Shown here: positions 49,451 through 61,090 of the stretch, one piece after another
Layout of the letters: each line of letters starts with the position of its first letter
Numbering within the stretch: position 1 is the first letter of the stretch
Assembly (NCBI RefSeq): GCF_034190915.1
Contig: NW_026947503.1
Coordinates: 24,882,532 to 24,946,531, forward strand
Length of the DNA stretch: 64,000 nucleotides
DNA from: Cavia porcellus
Lineage: Eukaryota > Chordata > Mammalia > Rodentia > Caviidae
Direction: 5' to 3'
Program-made: the position numbers and the translations under genes
Notes under the pieces: model-generated
Databases searched by the model: none
Seen by the model: the letters and a program-made list of their open reading frames with translations, nothing else
Told to the model about the DNA's origin: nothing

Positions 49451-50084
49451 TAAGGCTTATGATTTGAAAATATTTTATATGAAGAGAGAAATGTTTCTCC
49501 AAACACTCTATATAAAAACATAAAGTGGGGTTTTCACATGAGCCATGATTTATTTCTTCTTTTAAATATTTGGAAAGATGTCAGATTTCATCGGTGCTGA
49601 GTAGTGGAAGATGTTTCTAAAAGTTTATACAATCTTGTTTCATTGAAAGCCATCAATTTCCTTCTCTCAATAAATTAGCAGTCTTTGATTATCTCAAGCT
49701 CAAAATGAAGTCTCCTAATTTAATGCATTGTCATCTGAAACCTGCATATAATCAACTCGATAAAATGCAGCTGCTAGGAAACTCAGGCAACAACTGCATT
49801 TCTTTTTAGAAAGAAATTCATACACTAGCGCTTTTTTTCACTCTTCAAAAGCATTTCTTTCTACTTTTTGATTCTAGTTTTTGCCTACTAATTTCTGATA
49901 CACATTATATACTTTTCAATGGAAGTATTATCACCCCCTGACAGCAAAAATTTTACTCTTTTGTGTCTAAGGTACAAGTACTAGTAAAGTACAAACATAT
50001 GCACACACTTACAATGATATTGTATATATATATATCCTTGAAATATTTAAATATCATGGGAGATCAGACAGAAAAAAAAGGCCC
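49451..50084. other. ALPK2 intron, AT-rich
   Basis: No gene is recognised. A short (ta)n run lies near 50018-50035. Confidence 0.5.
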
Positions 50085-50470
50085 CAAAAGATTCCTGGAG
50101 GAATAATACTGAAAAGATTAAGATGATGCTATCGCTCTTTTAAAAATGGTGCTGGAAAAGCTGGCTTTCCACATGTCAAAGACTAAAACTACACCCATGT
50201 CTGTCACTATGCACTAAACTAAAATGGAAATGAATCAAAGATCTAAACAGGAAAACTACCACTAAATCTACGGGAAGATAGAATGGGTAGAACTTTTGAA
50301 GATATAGATGTAGGCAAAGACTTTATAGACACAACACCAATCCCAAAGGAATTAATCATAAAGAATCAACAACTGGGATCTCATCTGATTAAAAAGCTTT
50401 TGCAAAGCAAGAGAAACCACCAAAAAAGTGAAGAGACAACCCACAGAATGGGAAAAAATTTACCAGCAGT
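50085..50470 (+). mobile_element. Older L1 (sense), left part
   Basis: Sense L1 ORF2: 'aatggtgctggaaaagctgg', 'aaaaagcttttgcaaagcaa' and 'agaatgggaaaaaatttacc'. It stops abruptly at about 50470 and the next bases of the L1 consensus resume at 57858, so a later L1 has split it. The 123-codon frame at 50283-50654 runs across this junction and is not a gene. Confidence 0.85.
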
Positions 50471-52337
50471 TCTTGTTTTAAAATTTTATTTAAAGAAAAT
50501 AAAAACCAAAATAGAAAAAAGGGTAGAAATAATACAGAATTTCAAAAAAATAAACAGTAACAAATCACTAGTTGATAAGTTACATACTGTCATCTTAGAA
50601 ATAATTGTTCAAGTTACAAAATTAAAGCATAGAAAGTGGACATTCGAACAGTGAGACTGCAAACAGTTTTGTTCAATGATCCAACAAAAACTTAGTAATA
50701 TGGTCATCTATTTTACACACTTAAACATACATTCAGTTACATCCTTTAGAGCATTTTCTTTTCCTCTTTTTTTAATAGTAGCTATTACACATTTTGGGTT
50801 TTATTACTCCTACATTTATTATTACTTTTTACACTAGAGACACAATGTGATATTTATAAATATAATTCTTATTTATTTCACTTATGAGGGTAGTCTCAAG
50901 TTGCCTTCATTTACTTATGAAGGCCTCAATAGCATCTTTTTTTATAGCTGAGTGATACTCCATTGTATAAAAATACCACATCTTTTTCATCCATTCTGCG
51001 GTTGATGGGCATTTTGGTTGTTTCCAAGATTTAGCTATTACAAATTGTGCTGCTATGAACGTGGGTACACATATATCACTGTGACATAACCTTTTTAGTT
51101 TTTCTGGGAAAATACACAGGAGGGGAATAGCTGGATTGAATGGAACTTCGAATCCTAGTCTTCTGAGGAATCTCCATACTGATTTCCACAGTGGCTGTAC
51201 CAGTCTACATTCCCACCAACAGTGGAGCAGTGTTCCTTTTTCCCCATAGCCTCACCAATATTTCTTGATGGCAGCTATTCTTTCTGGAGTGAGATGAAAT
51301 CTCAATGCTGTTTTAATTTGCATTTCTTGAATGACCAGTGATGATGAACATTTCTTCATGTATTTATTTGCAATTTGTATATCTTCAACTGAGAAAGATG
51401 TGTTCATCTCAGATGCCCATTTTTGGAAAGGGTCTTTGAATTTGGGGGGCTTGATGTTTTTCAATTCTTTATATGTTTTGGATATTGGTCCTTTGTCTGA
51501 GGGATTGCTGGATAAAATTCTGTCCCATCCTGTGGGTTTTCTTTTCACTCTGTTGATGATTTCTTTTGAAATGCAGAAACTTTTCAATAATATGAGATCC
51601 CAGTTGTTGATTCTTTGAAGTGTTTCCCATGCAGCTTGCATTTTGTTCATTAATTCTCTGCCTAACCCTATGTCTCCAAGACTTCTATATACCTTGTCTT
51701 CCAGTAGATTTAGTGTTTCTGTTTTAATATTTAGATCTTTGATCCATTTAGACTTTAGTTGTGCGTGGTGATAGGCACGGGTCTAGTTTCAGTCTTCAGC
51801 ATGTGGACAGCCAATTTTTCCAACACCATTTATTAAAGAGGCTATCCTTCTTACAGTGAACATGTTTAGACCCTTTGTCAAATATCAGGTAGCTGAATGT
51901 TTTCATAGTTGTGTTTGCATCTTCTAATCTGTTCCACTGATCCTCAGGTCTATTTCTTTGCCAGTACCATGCTGATTTTATCACTGTGGCTTTGTAGTAT
52001 AGTTTCAAGTCAGGAATTAAGATGCCCCCTGCCTTGCTTTGTTGCCCTGAATTGCCTTTGCTATTCTAGGTTTCTTCTGTTTCCAAATGAATTTTAGGAC
52101 TATTTTCTGTAGATCTGTGAGGTATGCTAATGGTATTTTTGTTGGGATTGCATTAAATGTGTATAACAGTTTTGGGAAGATGGTCATTTTCACAATGCTG
52201 GTTCTTCTTAGCCAAGAGCAAGGAATATCCCTCCATTTTCTAATACCCTCTTCAATCTCCTTTCTTAGTGTAGTATAATTTTCAGCATATGGGTCTTTTA
52301 CATTCTTAGATAGGTTGATTCCTAGGAATTTCATTTT

Positions 52338-52453
52338 ATTTATTTATTTATTTATTTTTATTTTTTTATCTTTTTCCTTTTTATCGGTACCGGGGATCGA
52401 ACTCATGACTGCCTGCTTTCAAGGCAGGCGCTTATGCCGCTGAGCCAGCCCCC
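52338..52453 (-). mobile_element. ID SINE inside the L1, with 14-bp duplication
   Basis: A reverse ID ('atcggtaccggggatcgaac' to 'cgctgagccagcccc') is flanked by aggaatttcatttt at 52324-52337 and 52454-52467. It interrupts L1 ORF2 and is therefore younger than the L1. Confidence 0.95.
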
Positions 52454-53589
52454 AGGAATTTCATTTTTTAGATGCTATTGTGAAGGGCAATATTTCCATA
52501 ATTTCTCTCTCGGTGAGTTTTTTGTTTGTGTACAGGAATGCTATTGATTTTTGAGCAGTGACTTTGTGTCCAGCTGTACTACTGAATTTGTTTATTACCT
52601 CTAATGGAGTTTTTTGGGTCTTCTATATAGAGTATCGTGTCACCTGCAAATAGTGACAATTTAACTTCTTCTTTTCCTATCTTTATTCCTTTTATTTCTC
52701 TCTTTTGTATGATTGCCCTGGCTAGTATTTCTAGAACTATATTGAATGGGAGTGGTGATAGTGGACATCCTTGTCTTGTTCCTGATTTTTAGAGTGAAAG
52801 CTTTCAGTTTTTGGTCATTTAGTATAATGTTGGCTGTTTGTTTGTTATAGATGGCCTTTATGAAATTGAGATAGACAGTGTGTATTCCTAGTTTCTGAAG
52901 AGTTTTTATCATGACCATGTGTTGGACTTTATCAAAAGCTTTTTCTGCATCTACTGAGACGACCATGTGGTTTTTGTTTTGGGCTCTGTTGATGTGGTGT
53001 ATTACATTTATCGATTTGCATATGTTAAACCATCTCTGCATTCCTGGAATGAATCCCACTTGGTTGTGATGTATAATCTTCTGATTTGCTGCATTCTGTA
53101 TGCCAGTATTTTATTGAGAATCTTTGTATCAATGTTCATTAGGGAGACTGGCCTATATAGTTCTCCTTTTTGGTTTGGTCTTTCTCTGGTTTTAGTATCA
53201 GAGTAATATTTGTCTCCAGGAATGATTTTGGGAGGATTGCTTCCTTTTCAATTTCATTGAAGAGTTTGAGGAGTATTGGCATCAAATCTTCCCTAAATTT
53301 CTTGTAGAATTCAGCCATGAATCCATCAGGACTTGGGCTTTTCTTTGTTGGTAGGTTTCTAATTATGTTTTCAATTTCAATAGCTGATATTGGGGTATTC
53401 AAAGTTGCTGTATCTCCTTGGTTGAGCTTTGGTAGTTCATATTTTCTAGAAATCTGTCCATTCCTCTGTGTTTTCCACTCTATGTGAGTAGAGATTTTCA
53501 AAGTAGGTGTTCATGATCTTTTGAATTTCCATGGGATCTGTAGCTATTTCCCTCTTTTCAGTCCTTATTGCGTGAATTTGCATTTTTTT

Positions 53590-54695
53590 CTTTTTAAATA
53601 TATTTTAGCTTTTTTATTTTAAAGATAATAAAATCCAACAAAACAAAATGGAATAATTCCAATAAAAAAAGCAGTGAAATTAGTACAGAACTTTGAAGTA
53701 GGATATAGGAAAACAGCAATAGTTATCATAGTGTATGTTGTAATCTTCACGAGAGTTGTCCATTCCATCAGGTATAGCAAAATCAATCAAGCAAACAAAC
53801 AAAAACCAGAATAAAAGCAATCAAAACAGAATATTGAATAAAGCAAAACAATCAGAATAAAACAAAACTGTGAAAAATATTGGATTTCAGAAATAAGATA
53901 GAAGAAATCCCTCATATTTGCTACACTGCGTACTGTTATCCTTGCTCAATGCTCAGACCACTGGCTCCAGGCCTACAAAGTCAACCAAACAATACAAGCA
54001 TTCAGTTGCTTTTTGTACCGCAGTTGCTATCAACTCAGCCTTTCCTCTGAACCAGCTGGTTGCTTCCCGGAGAGAGGAGGTAGTGATTCTCAGTCTGCAT
54101 GCCTGTCAGCTCATGAGGGGTGCTGACTTTTCTCTTCCTGAGCCCTGCGTGGCTTTCACAGCTTACCAGAAAGGCTGGCTAGTTGGCTTTTTGGTGGGGT
54201 CCTCCCAGTCCCAGCATGGCTGATTCTCACAAGGCACTGACATCTCTCTTCCTGGGCCCCACATGGCTTTGTTCAACATATTTTTTCAAAGAAGCCATTG
54301 ATTACTCTCTAGATGATCTTTGCTCATGATGTGGTTTCTTGGCTACCAGAAAGTGATGTCAGTAGTTCTCTTTAGGTATTTTCCAATGCCATTTAATTTA
54401 GAGAAACAGTAATGAAGAATTTAATTTTTTCAGTTTTATTTCATACCATTAATACTATTTTCAATGAAATTATTTTTTCAAAAAAGATGACTGGTATATA
54501 AACCATTTGTGATGACTAATTTTTAGTTGCAAAATTGACCGAATTAAGGGTCACTTGAAAGCTGGTAAAGCATTATTTTTAGGTATATCTGAGAGGGTGT
54601 TTCTCATAAAGACTAGCAATTCAAAATTAGTGGGCCACATGAGAAAAACTGCCCTCGCTCGATGGGCAGTCATTAATCAGTAGAGGACTCAGATA
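53590..54695. mobile_element. Unassigned 1.1-kb insertion in L1 ORF2
   Basis: L1 ORF2 homology stops near 53590 and resumes near 54700 ('ttgataaggttagctagagg'). The left 300 bp begin with a T-rich end and look like the repeat-rich tail seen at 59720-60160 and 61370-62031. The middle (53920-54290) is more GC-rich. The right part (54510-54685, 'gactaatttttagttgcaaa') resembles a different interspersed repeat I cannot name. It may be more than one insertion. Confidence 0.55.
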
Positions 54696-55959
54696 GAATT
54701 CTTTTTCTTGATAAGGTTAGCTAGAGGTTTGTCAATTTTGTTTATTCTCTCAAAAAAACAGCTTTTTGATTTGTTAATTCTTTATATTGTTTTTTAAGTT
54801 TTAATTGCATTGATTTCTGCTCTGATCTTTACCATTTCCTCTCTTCTATGAGCTTTGGGTTTAACTTGCTCCTCTTTTTCTAGAAGCTTGAGATGAAGCA
54901 TTAAGTTGTTTATTTGTGCTCGTTCTGTTTTCCTGGTATGACAATTTATTGCTATGTATTTCCCTCTTAAGACCACTTTCATTGCATCCCACACATTAGA
55001 GTATGTTGTTTCTCCATTTTCATTGAATTGTAGGTATTGCTTTATTTCTTCTTTAATTTCATCTGTAGTCCACTGGTTGTTCAGAAGGTTGTTATTTAAG
55101 TTCCATGTGTTTACACAGGTTTTGCAATTTCTTTTGCTATTAATTTCCAATTTTGGTGTGCTACGGTCAGATATTACACATGGGATAATTTCAATATCTT
55201 TGCATTTACTTAAGAATGTTTTATGGGGTAATATATGGTTTATTTTGGAGAATGTCCCATGTGCAGCTGAGAAGAATGTGTATTCTGATGTGGTTGGGTG
55301 GAACACTCTGTAAACATCTACTAAGTCCATTTGCTCACAGGTATGATTCAGTTCTATTATTCATTTGCCCACTTTTTGTCTAGTTGATCTATCTCTTTGT
55401 GACAATGGGGTATTAAGATCCCCTGTTATAATTGTGTTCTTGTGTATTTGATTTTTCATGTCCAATAGTATTTGTCTTATATAGTTGGCTGCTCCTGTGT
55501 TTGGTGTATGTATATTATAATTGTTAGTTCTTCCTCTTGAATTTTTCCACTAATGAGTATGTAGTGACCTTCTTTATCTCTTTTATACATTTTAGGTTTG
55601 AAGTTCACGTTTTCTCCAAATAGAATAGCTAACCCTGCTTTTTTCTGGGTTCTTGTTGCATGGAATACTGTTTTTCAACCTTTGACTTTTAATCTATGAG
55701 TTTCCTTTTGGGTCAGATGTGTTTCTTGTATACAGCATATTGTGGGATCATCTTTCTTGATACATTCTGTCAACCTATTTCTTATGATAGGTGAATTAAG
55801 CCATTTACATTTATGGATATAACAAATATGTACTGGCTTGACTTTGCCATGTTATGTTCCAGTTGTTTGCTTTCTGCTTTTCCCCTGTTTAACTGCTTGT
55901 CCTACCTGGTGGTTGCTTTCTGTTGTTGATCTGGAGATTGTGGTCATTTTTATTTCTAC

Positions 55960-56968
55960 CTAGTAGGTCTTTCTATACTCTTTCTAGGGTTGGTTTTTGG
56001 ATATGAATTTTAGTTCTTCTTTGTCATAGAAATATCTTGTTTCTCTATTAAATTTGAAAGCTTTTCTGGGTACATCAGTCTGGGTTGAAAGTTGTTTTCT
56101 TTCAGGGATTAAAATATCTCACTCCAAGCTCATCTTGACTTGAGGGTTTGTGCTGCAAAGTCTGCTGTGATTCTAATGGGCTTTCCTTGATAGGTGAGTT
56201 ATGACTTTTCTCTAACAGCTTTTAGTATTCTATTAATATGCTGCATGTCTGGGATCTTAATTATTATATGTCTGGGTGTAGATTTATGTTGGTTGTGATT
56301 GTTTGGCATTCTATATGCCTCACTTATCTGCATATCAGATTTTCCCCCATGTTTGGGAAATTTTCTGCTATTACTTCTGTGAATAGCTTAGTTATGTCAT
56401 TTGCATTGACCCCTGCATCTTCACTGATGCGTATTAGTATTATATTGTTTCTCTTGGCATCATCTTGAAGCTTCTGGATTGTCATTTCATGCTGCTTTGT
56501 TATTTTTAAAAGTTCTATCCTTCCCTGGTCACTAATTGTAATCTTGTCTTCAAGGTCCAAAATTCTATCCTCAGCTTCATTTAAATGGTTTTTCCAGCTT
56601 TCAATAGAATTTTTGTTCCTTGGATGTCTCTTTGAGTTTGTTTCATGAATTCTGCTTGTTTTATATATTGTTCTTTCAAGGTTTCAATTAGTTTCCCATG
56701 CTCCTGTACTTTTTTTTTTTTTTATCTATTTCTTCTTTAGCTATACTGAGCAACTCCTTTACCCAGGTTGTTATTTCTGTCTTTACATGAGAGATTACTT
56801 ATAATTTGATTTCCTCTATGGCCTCATGGAGTTGTTTTTTATTTCACTTGCTATCTTTTCAGAGATTTCTGGTGCATTACCTTTAAAGTTCTCTATTTCA
56901 ATATCTCCTGTACTTGCTCCTGATGGACTAGATGTTTGAGGTTGCATTTTGCTTTTTTGAATTGCCAT
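55960..56968 (-). pseudogene. L1 ORF1 remnant
   Basis: The minus strand starts with ATG at 56968-56966 ('MAIQKSKMQPQTSSPSG'), passes through a coiled-coil-like stretch and reaches the RRM-type RNA-binding part ('NIILIRISEDAGVNANDITK', 'LFTEVIAENFPNMG'). A 'GKPIRITADF' block near 56180-56200 belongs to the C-terminal domain. ORF1p is the RNA-binding chaperone of L1. Several stops interrupt it. It is closely related to the ORF1 of the neighbouring element at 60230-62389. Confidence 0.85.
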
Positions 56969-57692
56969 TTTCCCCTTTCAGGTTAATATTTGGTCTGTGA
57001 TCCCACAGTGCCAACTGTTGGTAATGTGTATCTTGGGTTCCTACTGTAAGATTGATGTTTGTCCAATTGACTGGTCCCACAATGAAGAGATGGGCCAATC
57101 ACCTGACTTCCCATTGCAGAGCCTGTTGGGCAAGTCTTATACTAGGCTGACAAGCCTAGGAGTACTGATGGCAATCAACCCCTAGTTCCTGCTGTTATTA
57201 TGTCTTCAGGTTGTTCAGAGTTACCAGATCTCCCTGTTTATAGTGTTTGTCTCATCTGGGACTCTACTGTGTCTCTGGGTGTCCCACAAGCCCCCTTAAT
57301 TTTCTTCAGGTAGAGGGAGGCCTTACTGACACCCTCCTCAACCTACCTGATATTCTCTGTGTGAAGGAAGGACTCACCCACTCACTTGCCAAGCTTGCCA
57401 ATGGCCTACTTCTGGAGGAGGCTTTGCTGTTGCTCCTGTTTACCCACTGAAGGTGGCATCTCTATTCCTATTTTAGGGGCAAACTCACCTCACTGATAGA
57501 AGCCTGCTGAATTCTTCTGTTTGGATGAGCGGTTATGAAATCTCCCCTCTCTACTACTGCATGGTTACTCCACTGCAGTCCAAGGTTCCTGGGGCAGTAG
57601 GGGAGTCGAAGATCAATAGCAATACTATGTCCAGGAGGTGGGGACGGGGTCCCCGATGGCAGCAGTGGGACTGTAGGGGTGTGCGTGGTGGG

Positions 57693-57857
57693 CTGGAGTT
57701 CCTAGGTCCTGAGGTGGGTGGCCAGGACTAGGGAACATGGGAGAGGCCTGGTTCTGGCCCGGCCCATCCACATCTCTGGCTGAAGTTCTTGGGTCCCTTG
57801 AGGTGGTCTGCTGGGACAGTGGGGGTTGTGGGAGGTGCCTGGGTCTAGCCTGGCCCT
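57693..57857 (-). promoter_or_regulatory. L1 5' UTR with two monomer-like repeats
   Basis: GC-rich DNA at the L1 5' end contains two related units of about 87 bp, from 57693 ('ctggagttcctaggtcctg') and from 57780 ('ctgaagttcttgggtccct'). Both end in a 'tggcccggccc / tagcctggccc' type motif. Tandem promoter monomers are known from mouse L1. Here the role is inferred from position only. Confidence 0.55.
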
Positions 57858-58720
57858 GCATGTCAAAGGACTAATATCTAGAATATAAAAAGAACTAAAA
57901 AAAAAATCAGACCCCTCAATTTAAAGACCCACTCCAAAAATGGGCATCTGAAGTTTCTTCTCAGATGAAGAAATAGAAACCACAAATAAATATATGAAAA
58001 AAGTTCAACATCATTGGTGATTTGAGAGATACAAATTAAAACAATGCTGAGGATTCCCTCTTACTCCAGAAAGAATGACTTTATCAAGAAATCAACCCAT
58101 AACAAGTGCTGGTGAGGTTATAGGGATAAGAATCTTTCTCCACTGTGGATAGGAATATAAATGGGTCCATCACTATAGAAATCAGCATGGTTAAAACCTA
58201 AAGCTAGAGGTTCCACTTCTTGATCCAGCTATTCCCCTTTTTGATATCTTTCACCCAAAATTGAAAGCATCTTACTGCAGTGATGTATGCACACCCATGT
58301 TTATAGCGGCATGATTTGTAATAGCTATAATCTTGGAAACAGCCCAAATATTCATCAACTGGTGAATGGATAAAGATTTCTTTTTATACAATGAAGTACT
58401 ACTCTAACAAAAAGAAGGATAGACCTGAGACATTTCTAGGTAAATGGATGCACTTGAGACCATACTCTTAAATAAAATAAATCATATATATTCAAATATT
58501 TCCTGGTTTCTGTGGTGTGAGAAGCCAAAAGGTAACTAAGTACCAAAATATATAATAGAAATTTGGAAATAGGAAAAAAATGTTCAAACAAGAATAAGAT
58601 CTTGGAGGGGGGGGCAGGAAGGAAGGGAAAAGAAAGAAGGGAATAGAATGAAAAGACGGAAACAAAGTTTTTACAAATAAGGAAGAGAGGATGGGGGAAA
58701 AAAAGAATCAAGATATATCA
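57858..58720 (+). mobile_element. Older L1 (sense), right part
   Basis: It resumes at 'gtcaaaggactaatatctag' and runs through 'ccaaaaatgggcatctgaag', 'cagctattccccttttt' and 'atagcggcatgatttgtaat' to an A/G-rich 3' UTR. It is the continuation of 50085-50470 after removal of the younger L1. Confidence 0.87.
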
Positions 58721-58724
58721 AGAA

Positions 58725-58806
58725 GATATAGTTCAGTAGTAGAGTTCTTTTCTTGCATGCACAAGACCCTGGGTATGATCCTGAGCACCACAGGCACACA
58801 GAAAAA

Positions 58807-58808
<2 letters not shown>
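58725..58808 (+). mobile_element. ID-like SINE remnant
   Basis: 'agatatagttcagtagtaga' and 'caagaccctgggtatgatcc' form a decayed ID-like body, with a (ta)n array at its tail. Confidence 0.65.

Positions 58809-58809
<1 letters not shown>

Positions 58810-58850
<41 letters not shown>
58810..58850 (+). repeat. (TA)n microsatellite
   Basis: About 20 ta units following an ID-like SINE. Confidence 0.97.
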
Positions 58851-58853
<3 letters not shown>

Positions 58854-58924
58854 TGTGCAGATACAAATTCTAAATGATAAATGTTATCATCATGTATATC
58901 TAAAATGTACTTGTAGAATTAATG

Positions 58925-59717
58925 TTTTTTAAATTTTATTTAAAGAAAGACAACAAAACAGAAAATAGGTAGAAATAATATGTTCAGAGAAAAAAATAAA
59001 CAGTAAGAAACCACTAGTAGATGTTTACATATTGTCCTCTTACAAATAGTTGTTCAAGATACAAAAATGGAACATGTAAAGTGGGAATTCAGACAGCGAG
59101 ACTGCAAACAGTTCTGTTCAACTATCCAACAAAAATGTAGTAACATGGTTGGCAATCCTATATACTTAAAGATACGTGCAGTTATCTGTATCTTCACTTA
59201 TGCTTAAATTAAACAAACTAAAGCAGGTTAAAATAATTCTGAACAAAGAATAATAGTATTGCTGGATTTCACATCATGACACTCCATGATCAGCACTGGG
59301 TACTGTAGTGTCTTTTTTTTTTTAGTTTTCTTTAAAGAAAGACTAAACAAAACAGAAAATGGGCAGAAATAATACATAATTTCAAAGAAAAATATCAACA
59401 GTAAGAAATCTCTAGTTGATGATTACAGATTGTCTTCTTACAAATACTTATTCAAGATACTAAAGTGGAGCTTATAAAGTAGGGATTCAAACAGTGTAAT
59501 TGCAACCAGTTCTGTTCAACTATCCAACAAAAACTTAGAAATATGGTTACCAATCCAATACACTTAAACATACATGCAGTTATCCATATCTTCAATTATG
59601 TTGACATTGAATAAACCCAAGCAGGCTAATATCACTCTGAACAAAGAATAGTACTATTGCTGGGTTTCACATTATGACCCTCCAGGATCAGCACTGGGTA
59701 CTTTAGTGTCTCTTTTT
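58925..59717 (-). repeat. Two tandem 3'-tail units of about 395 bp
   Basis: The blocks 'taaagaaagac' (58941 and 59333), 'gttctgttcaactatccaac' (both units) and 'gcactgggtact' (about 59296 and 59691) recur with a period of 392-398 bp. The unit is related to the L1 3' UTR at 50471-50830 and to 60964-61365. Confidence 0.85.
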
Positions 59718-60229
59718 CCTTCAAAGTATCTGTTCATTTCATCATTTGTCATAAGATCAGTTCTCATAAACTGTTCATAGGTTCTACACATGCATGAGCC
59801 TTAACATGTATTTCTACCCTTTCTATATAAGAGGGAGAAACAAAACAAAGTAAGACAAAACAAAACCTATTCCTATAAATGCATGAAACGAAATAAACAT
59901 ATAAGACCATTGTACAAATCATTCTACCATAGTTCCTGTGTTGTCTCTTGTTATCTCCAATAGAATTGGCTATATCATCAGACATAGTATAATTGAATAT
60001 ATCAGTACATAACATTAATAAAAACACAACTTTGTATACAGTATAGAACTTCAAAAACTGGCAGTTATCAAACCAGAATGTGTATTGTTAAGTCTTGTCA
60101 TCCTTAGTGTAGTTGATCTATACTCTCAGACTTGATATTATCAATCATTATCAGTTTTGAATAAAATCTTCTCTGCCTCATTTCTGTTATGCTCTTTTTT
60201 TGCCAGCAGTTATCTGCTTATCTTCTTCA

Positions 60230-61042
60230 TTCTGTTTTCTGCTCCATTCATTGAGGCCTCTCTGCCACTGTTCCTGGAATCCTAGTACTTTTCTCTCTCT
60301 CTAGAATGCCCTGCAGTATTCTCTATAGAGTTGAATTGATGGTTGCAAATTTCCCAAGTTCCTCTTTGTCTTGGAAGCATCTTGTTTATCCATTAATTTC
60401 TAGAGACGGTTTAGCAGGGTATACCAATCTGGGCTGGAGGTTATTTTCTTTCAGGACTTAGAATATTTCACTCCAGGATCTTCTGGACTTGATGGTTTGT
60501 GTCAAGAAGTCTGCCATTATTCTGATGGGCCTTCCTCTGTAGGTTATCTGTTTCTTGTCTCTAACAGCTTTTTAATATTCTGTTCTTATATTGAATTTCT
60601 GGGATCTTGATTATTATATGCCTGGGTGTAGCTGTTTTGGTTGTAAGTGGCTGGAATTCTGTATGCCTCATGTATCAGAATATCATTTCCTTTTCCTATG
60701 TTTGGGAAGTTTTCCTTAACTATTTCTGTGAATAACCTTTGTAGTTTCTTTGTTTGTACCCCTGCTTCTTCATTCACATTCTTTATTCTCAAGTTGTAGA
60801 TCCTCTTGTCATATTCTAGCCTTTGCATTGTTACTGCTTGTTTCTTTGTTATTTTTAAAAAGTTTTCCCTTTCATACTCCCATACTGCAAAATTGTCCTC
60901 CAATTTGGATAATCTATCCTTAGTTTCTTTCAAGCATATTTGCCATCTTTCCATAGAGTTTTTTTAAATTTTATTTAAAAGGAAAAAAAGAAAAAACAAA
61001 ACAAAACAAAGCGGTGTAAGGGTAAAAGTAATACAGAACTAC

Positions 61043-61090
<48 letters not shown>

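Larger units (their letters stand above)
50833..55850 (-). pseudogene. L1 ORF2 remnant (endonuclease and reverse transcriptase)
   Basis: Open pieces on the minus strand fall in the right order. 54794-55330 is endonuclease-like ('EYTFFSAAHGTFSKINHI'). 53139-53501 is the RT fingers region ('[19 protein letters not shown]'). 52661-53059 is RT motif A ('[14 protein letters not shown]'). 52017-52334 is the RT-thumb/connection side ('NLSKNVKDPYAENY'). 51252-51650 is C-terminal ('KKCSSSLVIQEMQIKTALRF'). The RT catalytic motif, normally FADD, reads FAGD here at 52639-52650. Frames differ between pieces and stops are frequent, so no functional protein is encoded. An ID SINE and a 1.1-kb insert add further breaks. 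Start and end are estimated from homology. Confidence 0.88.
50471..57857 (-). mobile_element. Nearly full-length younger L1, reverse strand
   Basis: Right to left it holds a GC-rich 5' UTR with repeats, ORF1, ORF2 (endonuclease, reverse transcriptase, C-terminal part) and a 3' UTR of about 360 bp ending 'ttttaaaattttatttaaag'. Without the later insertions (an ID at 52338-52453 and about 1.1 kb at 53590-54695) it would be about 6.2 kb. It lies inside an older + strand L1. It is coding-dead: ORF1 and ORF2 are split by stops and frameshifts. It is antisense to ALPK2. I could not confirm a target-site duplication. Confidence 0.88.

Noticed and set aside
50283..50654. 123-codon + strand frame
   Set aside because: It runs across the junction of two L1 elements; its first part is L1 ORF2 and the rest is antisense L1 3' UTR.
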